Assembly: GCA_036023115.1 (NCBI GenBank)
Contig: JAYKKT010000061.1
Span: 14,963,001 to 15,027,000 of the forward strand
Origin: Brasenia schreberi
Taxonomy: Eukaryota > Streptophyta > Magnoliopsida > Nymphaeales > Cabombaceae
DNA length: 64,000 nucleotides
Direction: 5' to 3'
A model generated the notes under the pieces. That model made no database searches. It was not told where the DNA came from and saw only the letters and a list, made by a program, of their open reading frames with translations. Below, piece after piece: positions 1 through 12,234 of the stretch. Every line of letters starts with the position of its first letter. The first letter of the stretch is position 1. A program made the translations under genes and the position numbers.

Positions 1-1
1 A

Positions 2-2257
2 AGAAGGGACTTTGAGGCCAAGATCGTTGCTCTTAGCCAAGAGGTTCAAACAGCTGATTCATGTTCGTCACATGGCGAACCAAAGGCCAAAAGGAAATTT
101 GAAAAAACTCGGAAACACAAGGAGACCTCCGCAATGGAAGGCAACCAATACCCCGAATCCTTTACTCACAAGGATCGTAAAGCCCTACAGTAGCTGCTGA
201 AAGGGCAAAACAAAGAGAAAAGAAACTATGCCCTGTCTGATTTTCTTCCTTTAGATTATGAAACAGACAATGATGATGTAATATCGAATTTCCATCGGTA
301 TGATGACACGGGAGACCCTAGGTCTCACTTGCAACTTTTCTCTCGTCGAGCCCATAAGAAAAAGGACTCGATGAAATGGGTGTATTGGTTCCCTTTATCC
401 CTCAAAGGCACAGCTTCCAAATGGTTGGCTTCCTACGATCTTAGTCAGTTCGCTACTTTTGAAGAGTTAGCGAACTGCTTTATGCAGAGATTCTCGCATA
501 ACGTAGAAGTCACACCCACTTTAAACACATTGAGGGATACGAAGCAAGGCATAAACGAAGACATTCATGCCTTTATTGTTCGATGGAGGTCCCTCCTTGG
601 GCAAGTCCGAGAACCAATATCTGAAGGATGCGCAGTCATGCTCATCTTGGATAACTTTAAAAATGAGTTAAAAACCCTTCTCTCCCATCACGAAATCTCA
701 ACTTTCCATAAGTTCATTAAAAAAGCATCTCTTTTTGAAACGAATTTGAAGAAAGGGATTTACGACCACTTATGGAAAGGGAATGTGGTTTCAAAAACTC
801 GCTTGGATAAGCCCGACACTTATGGGCTACCCACCATGGACAAAGGGGCAAAACCCCACAAAGTCGCCAATGTCCGGGTGGATCCAAGCTCGGCGAGCAC
901 TTCTAAAAATTTTGAAAAATTTGAAAATAAAAGGGAGAAAAATTTACAAAAACCGTTTGAAAAACGGGAGTATACTCCACTGGGGCAACCTGTGTCGGAG
1001 GTCCTAGACCTCCTACTTTCCCAAGGAATGATCGAACTCCCTGAAATTTTTGAGGGAATCACTTCCAAAGGGGGATTTTTAAACCGATTCTGCAAGTATC
1101 ATCGGCTCAAAGGCCATGATATAAAGTGGTGTTTCTCCCTACTTAATAAAATTGAGAACTTGATAGCAGAAGGCCTGCTCCAGGTCACTGAGGAACCAGA
1201 GCCTACCCAAGCTATCTTTAAAGAACCCTTCCCCAAACACGCAAGTACCAGTGGGAAGGGCAAAGAGGTATGTGCTCTCACGATTTCAAAGAGTCCGGTG
1301 CAAGCATGTCATTCTGGTTTGGCTACTTGTGCATCTACTCTCATCCTTCATAGGAAACTCGCCCAAGTAGTGATCCGGGGACCACCTAGAGTTTCGTCCC
1401 CAGTTAAACCAATTTTAAAAATTCAAGGTGCTCCAAAGCACACAAATAGAGCCATGATAGGCGCAAGCCCTAGGTTGATCGTGGGGGAGGTGACTAGGTC
1501 CGGAAGGATCTATCAACCCCCACATCTACAAAGTGCTAAAAAGGTGGTCAGTATACCTGGCCCCTCCAAAGCATGTATTCCTAGAGTCTCGCCAAAAGCG
1601 GACAAAGGCAAAGTAGTTTTAACCTTGTATGATTTTGAAAATCATCTTTCAAAGATTCCTATTAACATGTCCATCTTAGAGTTGATACAAACCTCGCCTA
1701 GGCATAGACTGGTTTTAGAGAAAATTCAAGTAAGAGCCAAGGTTAGCTCAAATATAACCCCAGAATCCTTGTCCAATCAAGTGGCGTCTATAGGAGCGAA
1801 AACACCTATCATGTTCTCGGAAGAGGATCTAGAAAGACCCTACGAAGCCCACAACCAAGCCCTACATATCGAGGTGGTATTGAATCACCACTCTCTTGAT
1901 AGGTGCCTAGTTGATGGGGGAGGAGGGCTCAACATCCTTCCGCTCCATGTGGCATACCAAATCGGAGTCACCTTGACCTCCGTGAACCCAAGCCCCATCA
2001 TAATCACTAGATACGATGGGAATGCATCAAGACCTTTAGGATCCATAGAATTACCCATGGAAACCGGAGGGATAGCTCACATGGGGGTGTTCCATGTCTT
2101 GGACATCCACCCCCACTACAACCTATTATTGGGAAGGCCTTGGATACACAGCCTGCATGATGTGCCATCCACCTTTCACAGGTGTGTCAAAATCCCTTTC
2201 GAGGATCAAGTTGTGGTAATTCTAGGAAAAAGTCACCCACAGCTTCAGGGAATCTAG
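2..2257 (+). pseudogene. Tat gypsy gag and aspartic protease (5' partial, one in-frame stop)
   Basis: An open frame enters the window at base 2 and runs to a TAG at 2255-2257, broken only by a TAG at 191-193. Around 260-560 it encodes a retrotransposon gag domain, with landmarks such as GDPRSHLQLF, WFPLSLKGTASKW and FEELANCFMQRF. Gag would package element RNA in cytoplasmic particles. Near 1860-2010 lies a retropepsin-like segment with the motif LVDGGGGLNILP, the DGG form seen in some plant gypsy proteases, followed by a hydrophobic LLLGRPWI stretch typical of the protease C-terminal half. No CCHC knuckle was found in gag. After 2257 the same frame still reads like polyprotein but meets further stops. 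Confidence 0.85.
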
Positions 2258-3006
2258 AATTTCCCATTTTTGTCGAGTTCCCAGGCCTATGAGGCCAAAC
2301 TTGGGCAGACCTTGGTCGAGCCACCAAAGCTCACACTCCAAATGCCTAGGAAGGTCGTGTACATCAAGGGACAACCCAAGGCTAGCCCCTCAAAACACTA
2401 ACCATCCCAAGAAAGGCCAAGAGTCGCCTATTTCAAAAACCCCTGGACAAAAAGCCTTATGTGCATGACATAGACAACAGCAAGTTCCAAGACCACGACT
2501 TGTATGAAAATTTTTCTAAAGACAAAAAGTCGTTGAACATGCTGTTGAATATGGGGTATATGCCATACAAGAGTCTGGAGGCACAAAACCAGGGTCTCCT
2601 AGAGCCCATACTGCCTAGGGCCAATCCAAGCCGATATGGGTTCGGCTATACTCCCAGAATACCACTAGAGCTACCCCTTGTGACCACCTGGGTCAAGGGT
2701 GCCCTAGAGCCTACCCAAGCAGAAACCTACGATTTACACCTCTTGTTTAGAGTCTAACTCGTAATGTTTTCCTTTGTAGGTATGATGGAAAATTCCTCAA
2801 CCAAAAACACAAAAAAAATTGAAAAACTCAAAATTCAAAAAATTGAAAAACCCTAAAAACCAAAAACATTTGAAAGAGATGAAAAACTCAGAAAAAGAGT
2901 TGTTTGTATAGTTCCTAAAGTTCTGGTTTTACAAAAACCCAAAAAAATCGAAAATTTAGGAAAAATCAAAAACAAAACCCTGTATATAGCAAGTCTTGGT
3001 AAAAAC
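2258..3006 (+). pseudogene. Tat polyprotein linker, degraded; G-patch-like piece
   Basis: This stretch links gag-protease to the reverse transcriptase. The gag frame continues with several stops. A 98-codon open piece at 2461-2757 in the pol frame contains LNMLLNMGYMPYKS, which resembles the glycine-containing segment often found between protease and RT in this lineage. From about 2780 to 3000 it is A-rich with many stops. I infer a degraded linker rather than a separate gene. Confidence 0.55.
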
Positions 3007-6000
3007 TTGGAAAAAGCCAAGGATTTCGAAAGAAACGTTGTCTTCATAACAAGACCAAAAATTTCGAAACTCATAGAAATCCCAAGTCAAAAACCAAGTA
3101 TTTTCAAAATCCATACATCGAATTCCCTAGGATCTATAGACCTCGAGAATGATCGAAGCCCGGAGGTGGATCCCCTTGAGGAAGATCTCACTTCCGAGCT
3201 CCCAGAATTTCATAAAATTTTTAATTTTAAAAAATCTTCGAATTTAGTAGGAGGAGATTTCATAGAGATAAACCTAGGGAGTGATTTAGAACCAAAGCAC
3301 ATTAAGATAGGCGCATGTTTGCATGAGCATGAAAGATCATCATTCATTGCATTTTTGAAAACCTATATAGATGTGTTTGCATGGACGTATGAAGACATGC
3401 CGGCTATAGACCCAAGAGTCGTAGAGCATCGTCTTCCCCTAGATTCGGATGCAAAATCCATAAAGCAAAAGTTTAGAAAGATTCATCCGAACGTACATAC
3501 CCAAGTCAAAGAGGGTTTAGAAGATCTGTTAAAAGCCGGATTTATAAAACCCATTGCATACTCTGATTGGTTGTCAAATATCGTTGTTGTTCGAAAAACC
3601 AGTGGGAAAATTCGAATATGCATCGACTTTAGAAACCTGAATAAGGCCACACCAAAGGATAACTTTCCTTTACCCAACATTGATTTGAGAGTCGATAGTA
3701 CTGCAAATCATGAAATGTTTTCATTCATGGATGGCTATTCAGGGTATAACCAAATCAAATTAGCCCCACGAGATCAGGCTAAAACTGCTTTCACAACCCC
3801 ATGGGGCATGTACTGCTATACAATCATGCCCTTTGGTTTAAAAAATACCGGCGCCACCTACCAAAGAGCTATGACTACGATCTTTCACGATCAGATTCAT
3901 GAGCTCGTAGAGGTATATGTGGATGATCTCTTGGCTAAGTCAAAAACTCGATGCACTCATCTCGAATGTTTGCAAAAGATTTTCAAAAGGCTTAGGCTTT
4001 ACAAAGTAAAGCTAAACCCTCAAAAGTGTGTGTTCGGAATAGAATCCGAAAAGCTTTTAGGATTTATCGTGAGCCAAAGGGGCATTGAAGTCGACCCCTC
4101 TAAGTGTAGAGCCATCATCGACATGACTCCACCCTCCAATCTCACGCAAATTCGTAGCCTCCAAGGTCGTCTCCAATCAATTCGCAGGTTTATTTCAAAC
4201 CTTGCAACTAGATACGAACCCTTCAACAAGCTTTTGAGAAAAGGGACGAAATTTTTATGGGATGACGATTGCCAAAAATCTTTTGAAAGATTAAAAGCAT
4301 ACTTAGTTAATCCCCCTGTTTTAAACCCTCCAAAGCAAGGAAAACCTCTTCTGCTTTACATTTTTGTGCATGTGAATGCTTTAGGTGCATTACTAGCTCA
4401 ATACGAGGATGATACCCACAAGGAGTATGCCATCTACTACATTTCAAAAACTCTCCTGGCTTATGAAAGAAATTATCAAGCAATGGAAAAGACATGCTTG
4501 GCCTTAGTATGGGCCTGCCAAAAATTTTGACACTACTTCCTAGATCACGAGATCTGGATAGTGTCCAAGCTTGACCCAATCAAGCACTTGTTCGAAAAAC
4601 CCATCCTCACGGGTAGGTTGGGAAAATGGCAACTCCTCTTGATGGAGTATGACCTAAAATATCACCATCAAATCTCCATTAAGGGGCAAGCCCTAGCATA
4701 CTATGTGGCTGACTTCCTCTTAGAGGATGCGTATCCCACACTTGATGAAATGCCTGATGAAGGCATATTGCTAAACCAATTTCAAAGCCACATTTTGGAA
4801 AATTATTTTGAAAACCAAGTGTGGAAGATGCACTTCGATGGGGCACGAAACCAAAGAGGGGCTGGTGCAGGGGTCATCCTCATATTCCCTGAAAAGGGAG
4901 AAATCCCCATAGCCATACGCCTAGATTTCGAATGTTCCAACAACATAGCCGAGTATGAAGCACTGATATAAGGCTTAAAAATTTTGAAAACTCTAGGGGC
5001 ATCATGCATTGAGGTCTTTGGGGATTCATTACTCGTTATAAACCAAGTTTTAAAAATTTGGCAAGTTAGAAACGAAAAGCTTCTTCCATATCACGAGTTG
5101 GCCACTCGATTGGTCGAATCCTTCCAATCGTGCACACTCACACATATAGGAAGAGAGGATAATGGCATTGCCGACGCCCTCTCATCCTTGGGTTCAGCCC
5201 TAAGGGTCGATCCCGCTTTGGGAACCCGATCCTTAGAAATATGGCATGCACCCACTCCATCCACACACGATTTGGAAATTTACCAAAACAACCCAGATTC
5301 TGATGAAAAACCTTGGTTTTATGACATAAAAGGCTTTTTAGAAAATGGGGGATTTGCTGAAAATGCCACATCCAAGGATAAGGCATTCATCCAGAAAATT
5401 TCTACCCGATATGCGATTTTGGGTGGGGTTTTGTACAAAAAGAGTTTTACCGCCATCTTACTAAGGTGTGTCGACCTAGAGGAGGCTAGGATTATAATGC
5501 ATGAATTCCACGATGGAGAATGTGGAGGTCATGTTAATGCCAATATGATGGCAATGAAAATACTTAGAGCGGGTTATTTTTGGTCTACTCTGAAAAAGGA
5601 TTGCCACGATCATGTTAGGAAGTGTCATCCATGTCAAGTGCATGGGCACGCCATTCATATCCCCTCATCTTCATTGCATTCCGTGGTCAGCCCCTGGCCA
5701 TTTACCATGTGGGCGTTTGATATTGTAGGACCAATATTTCCAAAGGCATCAAATGGGCATAGGTTCATTTTAGCAGCCACTGAATACTTTTCCAAATGGG
5801 TCGAAGCCACCTCCCTGACTAATGTCCAGGGGCAGCATGTGGTGGCTTTCATTAAGAAAAATATCTTGGCCCGATTTAGAGTTCCAAGAGACCTTGTGTC
5901 TGATAATGGCACCCCATTCAAAAACAAGCGAATGGTCAAGTTGTGCAACACCTATGGCATAACTCATCACTTCTCATTGCCTTACTACCCTCAAGGCAAC

Positions 6001-6561
6001 GGCCAAGCCGAAGCCACAAACAAGACTCTCATTAGCATTATTGAGAAGACTTTAGAGAAGGGTAGGACGTGGCATGAGAAGCTGGATGAAGCCTTATGGG
6101 CTTATAGGACTTCCATCCGAACTCCCACAAATGCCACGCCATTTGAGTTGGTCTATGGCACAAACGCCATTCTTCCCATTCATACAAGGTTGCATTCATT
6201 CCATACATCCATTGCACTCGACCTCCCCCTAGAGACACTTAAGCATGCTAGGATGGCCGAACTAGACTTGTTAGATGAGAGGCGACTCCTTGCCATGGAT
6301 CATGCTCATGCATACCAGCAAAGGATCGCCCAACACTATGAGAAACATATAAAACCTCTCCACTTTGAAGTGGGAGATCCGGTTTTGAAAATCATCCACC
6401 ATCGTGGCCCACATCCACTTGGAAAGTGGCGGCCTAAGTGGGATGACCCTTATGTTGTGCGTGGAACCACCACAAACAACTCTTATTCGTTGATCGATGT
6501 TGAAGGTAGGAATTTAGCAGATCCTATCAATATTCAATACTTAAAGAAGTATTATGTGTAG
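3007..6561 (+). pseudogene. Tat gypsy pol: reverse transcriptase, RNase H, archaeal-type RNase H, integrase
   Basis: One frame runs from about 3007 to the stop at 6559-6561, interrupted only by TGA at 4528-4530 and TAA at 4969-4971. The RT fingers/palm lie at about 3500-4080, with the catalytic YVDD at 3914-3925. The first RNase H follows at about 4330-4530 and breaks in the usual KFRHYF region, where CGA appears to have become TGA. The second, archaeal-type RNase H begins near 4825 with HFDGARNQRGAGAG and continues past the TAA (probably from CAA) to about 5160. The integrase has a zinc-binding HHCC region at about 5500-5640 and a DDE core: D in FDIVGP near 5722, D in SDNGTP near 5900, E in GQAEATNK near 6010. 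All catalytic residues are kept. No chromodomain follows. Confidence 0.9.
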
Positions 6562-7716
6562 GATTTGGGTTAAATTCCCTTTTTCGAAAACCCTTAGGGA
6601 TAGCTGCTTTAAAACTTCGAAAGTAAGGTTCAAAGGCGAATTGTGTGACCCTGAGTGAGAGAATCAACATTTGCGAAAAAGTGGAGCTTTCCAAAATACG
6701 TGGTTACATTTCAAAATTCTTCTTCTTACAAAGAAAGGCCTAGTTCAATATAGCAAGATACTTGCAAGTAGTGCGTGCTATTTCTAAATAGGCTAATCTG
6801 GAATGGATTGAGTATGACCTTGGGATAAGTCTTCCCCCCTTCTCTTCTTCTTCCAAAAGGAAAATTTGGCAGAAAACAAAGGGAAATCCCTACCAAAATC
6901 TCTTTCCCAAAGAAAGAAAGCTGAATCCCAAAAATAGAAAATCGATTCTTCTATGGAAAAGAGGGAATAAAGAAAAAATACTCCCGAAGGGAGACCCTCT
7001 ATAAAAGAAAAAAAGAAAAGGCCAAAAAGCTCAAAAAGAGTAATTTTCCACCTCTTTGCCTGAAACTACAGGATACTTCAGAAGGGACCATGGTATCTCT
7101 TTTCCCATCCCTGCGACTTATCCCAAGTAAACAAGGTCCATTTCAAGGAATCCTAAAGTAAAAATAGGATTTACTTACTTGAATTTCATTTTGTTTGAGA
7201 ATTCGACGTTTTGAGTAAGGCGTAGGAATTTTGAAACTTTACCGGTTTTCTTATTAAACCTCCGCTAGATTAGCGAGTGTTAAGACTCAAATAAAGGCAA
7301 ACACGAGGAGCTAGAGGTCCTTAGGATCGAGGCTGAAAAGGAGTTTCCCTTTTGAAATAAGTTTTTTTTCAAAACTCGAACATCGAGCAACATAAGGCCC
7401 GCTCACTGGAAGCAACAGGTCTTCATAAGACTCAAAGGTTCGACCATGCCATTTGGTCTCTAGGAGGTCGCCCTTCTTGGCGTCTCATCCATGTCATGTA
7501 TTCTGCATATTCACGCATGAACACTTCATACATGATCTCAGTTAGGACTAGAACCCATAGGAAAGTCCCCTTTGGCGAAATTCTCCTCCTACTAGATTCG
7601 AAAAGAAAATGTTTTATCAAAATTGGGACGATCCCGTGTTTTCGAGGGTAGATCCGGGGAGATATTAAACAGGGATGTTGTCGTCTTTGCCATTATCCAA
7701 ATCAATTTGGATAATG
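6562..7716 (+). other. Tat element 3' untranslated region
   Basis: About 1.15 kb of purine-rich sequence between the integrase stop and the polypurine tract. No open frame of note and no recognisable domain. Runs of A and AG (about 6840-7040) dominate. It is part of the element. Confidence 0.7.
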
Positions 7717-7731
7717 CCAAAGAGGGGCATT
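7717..7731 (+). promoter_or_regulatory. polypurine tract of the Tat element
   Basis: The sequence CCAAAGAGGGGCATT lies directly before the LTR start TGTAAACACC. A purine run at this place primes plus-strand DNA synthesis in LTR elements. Its position fixes the LTR start at 7732. Confidence 0.7.
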
Positions 7732-10700
7732 TGTAAACACCCCAAAATCCCACGAATTTATAAAACATACCTGGTTTACAAAATCAACTTCAAAAAGGCA
7801 CTTTGAGTTTTGAAAACCCAAGAGCCTTCCCAAAACCCTGTAAATATTGTTTTAAAACTTGTAAATAGTGTTTTGAAACCCTAGGTCCAAATAGGAACTT
7901 TTTAAACCCGAGTCAAGCCATATTTTTCAAAGAAGCCAAAGACGAACAGGTGAAGCATGCAAAGACGACACCTAATCAAGAAGCAGCCCAGCAAGTGGCT
8001 CACAAAGGCCAATTCCAAAAGCAACTTCAGAAACTTATTTTGATGCCCAGAAGAGCATCCTGGCCTCATAAAAGCCAGGTTCGAAAGGCGAATGGAAGGC
8101 CTAGGCAAGAAGTAGTTTGCAAGCCAGGAGCACCAGAAAGCCAGATCGACCATTCTCATCCAAGCCTCAAGATTATGAACCAGAAAAGCCATAATTGAGT
8201 AAAAATGGAGTCCGAAAAGGGGAAAAGGAGTTTGAACGACAAAGATTAGGGAAACCCAACACCAGACGGAGCGTTGATGAAGCCAGGGCCCACACAGATC
8301 GTCCGCCATGAAAAGCCAAGAAGGACCATCTAGAGAAAATTTGGATTTGATTTGGACCACAAATATCCAAATCCAAATCCAAATAGTAAATAGTGTTTGG
8401 ATTTGGGTCGATCCAAATAGTGTTTGGATTTGGATTGGATCCAAATAGTGTTTGGATTGGATCATATCTGGACCAAAAATATCCAGATCTATATCCATAA
8501 AAATGTTGGATTTGGATTGGATACGGATCTCAAAATATCTGAGATCCAAGATCCATATCCAAATAGTGTTTGGATTTGGATCTAGATCTCAAACCCAAAC
8601 CCAAATCCAAGACCCACCTCACTTGCCTATAAATAGGAGTGAGGGGGTCTCCAAGGGTTCACGTGAATTCAAGGGAGGGCTTGGAGGAGAGAGAAGGTCA
8701 TTAAGGTGAGTGCTTAGTGCTTTCATTTGTTTTAGTGTTTTTAATTCTGGGTTAGTGTAGGATTAGTTAAGGGCTGCCCCACCCTAATTGAAGGGCTGAA
8801 GTTGCTTGAACAATGAGGCTTAAGGTGGCTGATTGGAGCTCAAGCACACCCTAAACCGCCATTAAGAGGTAAGCCCCTAATCCACCCTAAACCACTCTTC
8901 CTAACCCTTCTAAACCACCTAAGACCTACCTTAATCCACCACCCTTAATTATTCCTAGCCACCCTAAACTTATTCAGGTTAACTCACTAACCTAACCGAC
9001 CTTAAACCAAAGCACCTAACCGACCTAACGCTATCCGGGTCCCCCCTACGCACCACCTACGCGCTGCGCACCGACGCCCGGCGTCAGGCGCCGACCCCAG
9101 CGCTCAGGCGCCGACCCCGCTCAGGCGCCGACTCCAACGCCAGGCACCGCCTTGGTGCCTAGCGCTGGTCTCTTGCCCCAACCGCCTTAGCTGACCTGTT
9201 GCCCGACCTTCCACAGCCGACCTCCACCGCCTCAACCGACCTAACTACCGGCTTACACTACACCACTTACCACCCTAACCGCCTTAATCCACCACCTATC
9301 CATCACCCCACTACATCCATTCCTTAGCCGACCTAGCTCCCTTACACACCCCAACCACCTAGCACCTACCCGGTGCCCATTACATCCCACACCTAGACAC
9401 ACCCCAGTCGAACCCATCCTAGACACACCATATCATACCCCACCTACTTAGTCCCGTGACCACCTTGCCTAGAACCCCCAACTCCCGTCCACCGCCTTAG
9501 ACATCCCATACCCATCTCGTATCCCATACCTTCTCACCCCACCTAAACACTAAGACCCTTAGCTCCCACATCACCACCTCATATCCCCACACCCGCAGCC
9601 ACCATACCCATTCCACGCAAGCTCAAATCCAAACCCCTTAGTGTCGTGAACCTCATAAACCCTCAAGCTCAAAGGCTCCATTCAGCCATCTTTCGCTTCA
9701 AGCTTCAAGGAAGACTCATCCGTGGGTGTGAAACCAAGCAAAACCCGTGTAGATTGGAGTGGACAAACATCTGAATCACATAAGTGTTTTAATTCGGTAT
9801 TTCATATCTCCTTCTACACTTTAAATTTGGATACGAGGTTGTATTAACGGAGCATTGTCTCCCCCCAGGTTGTAATAATGTGGCTTGCTACACGAAGCAC
9901 ACACGAGCACTTGAGCCTTAGCTCTTAACTCGTACACAAGCACCCACAAGCACGATTGAGCCTTCGCTCTTACTCCCAAGACTCTAGTAAGAGCTGCATG
10001 AGTTGTCTTTAATTTTATACACTCCACACACGCGTGCATTGAGCCTTCACTCTTATTATATATATGTATTTCAATTCAGCTGGGTTGTTACATTCAGTCG
10101 TGTGAGTTTGTCTTTCATTTACACACTCACACCCAAAGAACACCCGAGCGCTTGCTCAAGCACCCCACGCACCATTTTGGCCTCGTCAGCCACTAAGATA
10201 TAGCCATATCTCTATATTTTCTGCTGTGTTTTCCCGGTTCAGCTACGTGTGTTGTCTTTACATTTATACACAACACATACACGCACGTTGGTGACCTTCG
10301 GGACCATATATATATAAGTATTTCCCTTTCGCACTTTACATTCAAGTCGAGCAGGGTTTTACATTCAAGTCGTGTGAGTTGCCTTTCAATTTATACACAA
10401 CACACACGCCCACAATTGAGCCTTTCCGCTCTTAAGATATAGCTATATTTCCCTTTTGCAATTTTCCTTCGGCTATGTCTTTCAATTTCGGGTTTTAAGG
10501 TTCAGTTGTGTGGGTTTGCGTTCCATATCCGCCATACCACGAGATAGGATGCATACTTGCATCAAAGCAACCTCAAACCACCCGTGCAAAATCGCCAAGA
10601 CTTAGGCACTTGATGCACACATCTCATGCCTAAGTAGCTAAAATCAAAGACATAGAATACGTGCAAACCCCACGTAAATAAAATTTGCAACTAGACAAAC

Positions 10701-10976
10701 CAAACCGATCAAACACTTCTCATACTTTTCAAACAGTTCATACTAAGTCAAAATCGAGTTTTCTAAGAATACAAACCGACCCTTGAGCATCGGTTCAAGA
10801 AGGTTTGCGACGAAAAGAGCCCGCTTGTCCACAGTCGCCCCCTAAGTCAGATATTTCAAAACTTACTTCGCTAGTTTGAGTAAGCTAGCTGACACGCCCT
10901 TTTTAAGCGACTTAGACATACGAAAAGGTTCACTTCAAGCCTAAGAACCCGGAGTGAAAATTTCTGCGTGTCTACA
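7732..10976 (+). repeat. 3' LTR of the Tat element (family A, 3245 bp)
   Basis: Begins TGTAAACACCCC after the polypurine tract and ends GTGTCTACA. The same family recurs as solo LTRs at 24955-28322 (minus) and 53008-56123. Inside, in order: an array of degenerate AAATAGTGTTTGGATTTGG units (about 8345-8590); TATAAATA at 8628; a C-rich, purine-poor tract with a CpG-dense core (about 8870-9660); a conserved block with TCTCCCCCC (about 9836-9880); repeated GTGTGAGTT motifs with runs of CACAC (about 9880-10520); and two small hairpins (10774-10795 and about 10870-10890). Confidence 0.9.
8628..8635 (+). promoter_or_regulatory. TATA box of family A LTR
   Basis: TATAAATA in the context TTGCCTATAAATAGGAGTG. 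The identical context occurs at 53880 in another family A copy, and a decayed form lies on the minus strand near 27364. It is the likely RNA polymerase II core promoter of the element. Confidence 0.7.
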
Positions 10977-12218
10977 ACTGTGTCACTCAGTTTGGATCAA
11001 ATATGGATCCAGATATCAATTCAGATCTAGGATAACTTAAACATATCAAAATTGGGTTTCGGTGATTTTAGAGTCATTTAAGATCCGATTTGGATATGGT
11101 TTATTACGTTAGATTCATAGTTAAATAAATTTTAATATTTTAATTATTTATAATTGTTTAGAGATTAAAATTGGAGGATTTGATGGTGATAGAGTTGCCC
11201 AACAGTTTGCAGATTGGATCTTAGTGCTCCTTTTGGTAGAGTTATGCATTCTTTTTATATAACCATGCTAGAAGTGATTTTCTTATTTTAGATGGATTTA
11301 AATGTGCATAATTGATAAATATTTTATTGATGTTTATGAAATGATGATCGTAATTATGGGTTATTTGATATGTTTTTGAAATAGAACGTGTTTATGACAT
11401 TGATTGATAAAGAACATATTTTGATATGCATGTGTTGTATGAACATGATATTTTGATTTGTAAATGTGATGAACTATAATTAGTTTTGAAAATATAATGA
11501 TGTGTGAATATATGAGTCATACTTATATAGGTTGTGTGGGGTCTCTAGAGACTTATAGCTCATTCAGGTGATCCGGCTTGGGGCGAATATAGGGTGTGTT
11601 CTCGAACACTCTATCGTGAGGTCTGCATGATTACCGTTATAGGGGGCGAATATGTGATGAATGACTCTCGTGGCCTTTGGGACAGACACAATATGGACCA
11701 TAATTATCGTAACTAATGATGTTATATGCATGTGTGTGAATGTGTAAGTATAAATTTGATATCATGATTTAAAATAAAACTATGATTTGTTATGAAACGA
11801 TTGTGAAATTATGCGTGTTATTAGTATAATTTCTCTTTAAAGATGTTTAACCTCGCTACTAAGCTATGTGTAGGAACTCACCCTATTATTTTAGGGTTTG
11901 TCCTGAAGCTTGTACTTCGAAGGCATACGAAGCAGAGTAGGAGTTGCATAAAGCTACATTTTTATTTTAGATAGTATGATAAGTGTTATATGATTTAGAA
12001 AATCTTGTTATTCAGATTTATTGTCAGATAGGCCCCACACTATTTTGGGCATATTGTTTAGAACTTTGATATGAATATTTATTTCAATTAGATATTTTAT
12101 TGAGTTAAATTAAATCAATATTGTATTTGACTACTACTCACCATTGCGTCAAGGTGAGAGGCGACTACATGGCATCAACTTGGGTCGGGTCATGGTCGTG
12201 ACCAGAGCGGATATGACA
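10977..12218 (+). repeat. 5' LTR (partial) of the chromovirus-like element
   Basis: Aligned by eye with 14006-15090: both start ACTGTGTCAC, both carry a CGGCTTGGGGCGAATA block (about 11574 and 14439), both contain a GTTTAACCTC..TACTAAGCTATGTG block, and both end near GAGCGG. This copy is about 150 bp longer because the other has an internal deletion. Confidence 0.75.
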
Positions 12219-12221
12219 ACT

Positions 12222-12234
12222 TGGTATCACAACC
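12222..12234 (+). promoter_or_regulatory. primer-binding site, initiator-Met tRNA type
   Basis: TGGTATCACAACC lies three bases after the LTR end and matches the usual iMet primer site TGGTATCAGAGCC with two changes. It establishes that 10977-12218 is a 5' LTR. Confidence 0.7.

Larger units (their letters stand above)
1..10976 (+). mobile_element. Ty3/gypsy LTR retrotransposon, Tat lineage (5' end outside window)
   Basis: The order gag - protease - reverse transcriptase - RNase H - second RNase H - integrase, followed by a purine-rich tract and a 3.2-kb LTR, is the layout of plant Tat-lineage gypsy elements. The second RNase H domain and the lack of a chromodomain after the integrase separate Tat from chromoviruses. 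The 5' LTR, primer site and first part of gag lie upstream of the window. Coding is broken by point nonsense codons rather than large deletions, so the copy is fairly young but cannot act alone. The 3' LTR abuts another gypsy LTR directly at 10977, which suggests insertion into that older element. Confidence 0.9.

Noticed and set aside
7902..8549. 215-codon minus-strand open frame in the family A LTR
   Set aside because: It runs across the U3 repeats, has no family resemblance and is not preserved in the other family A copies.
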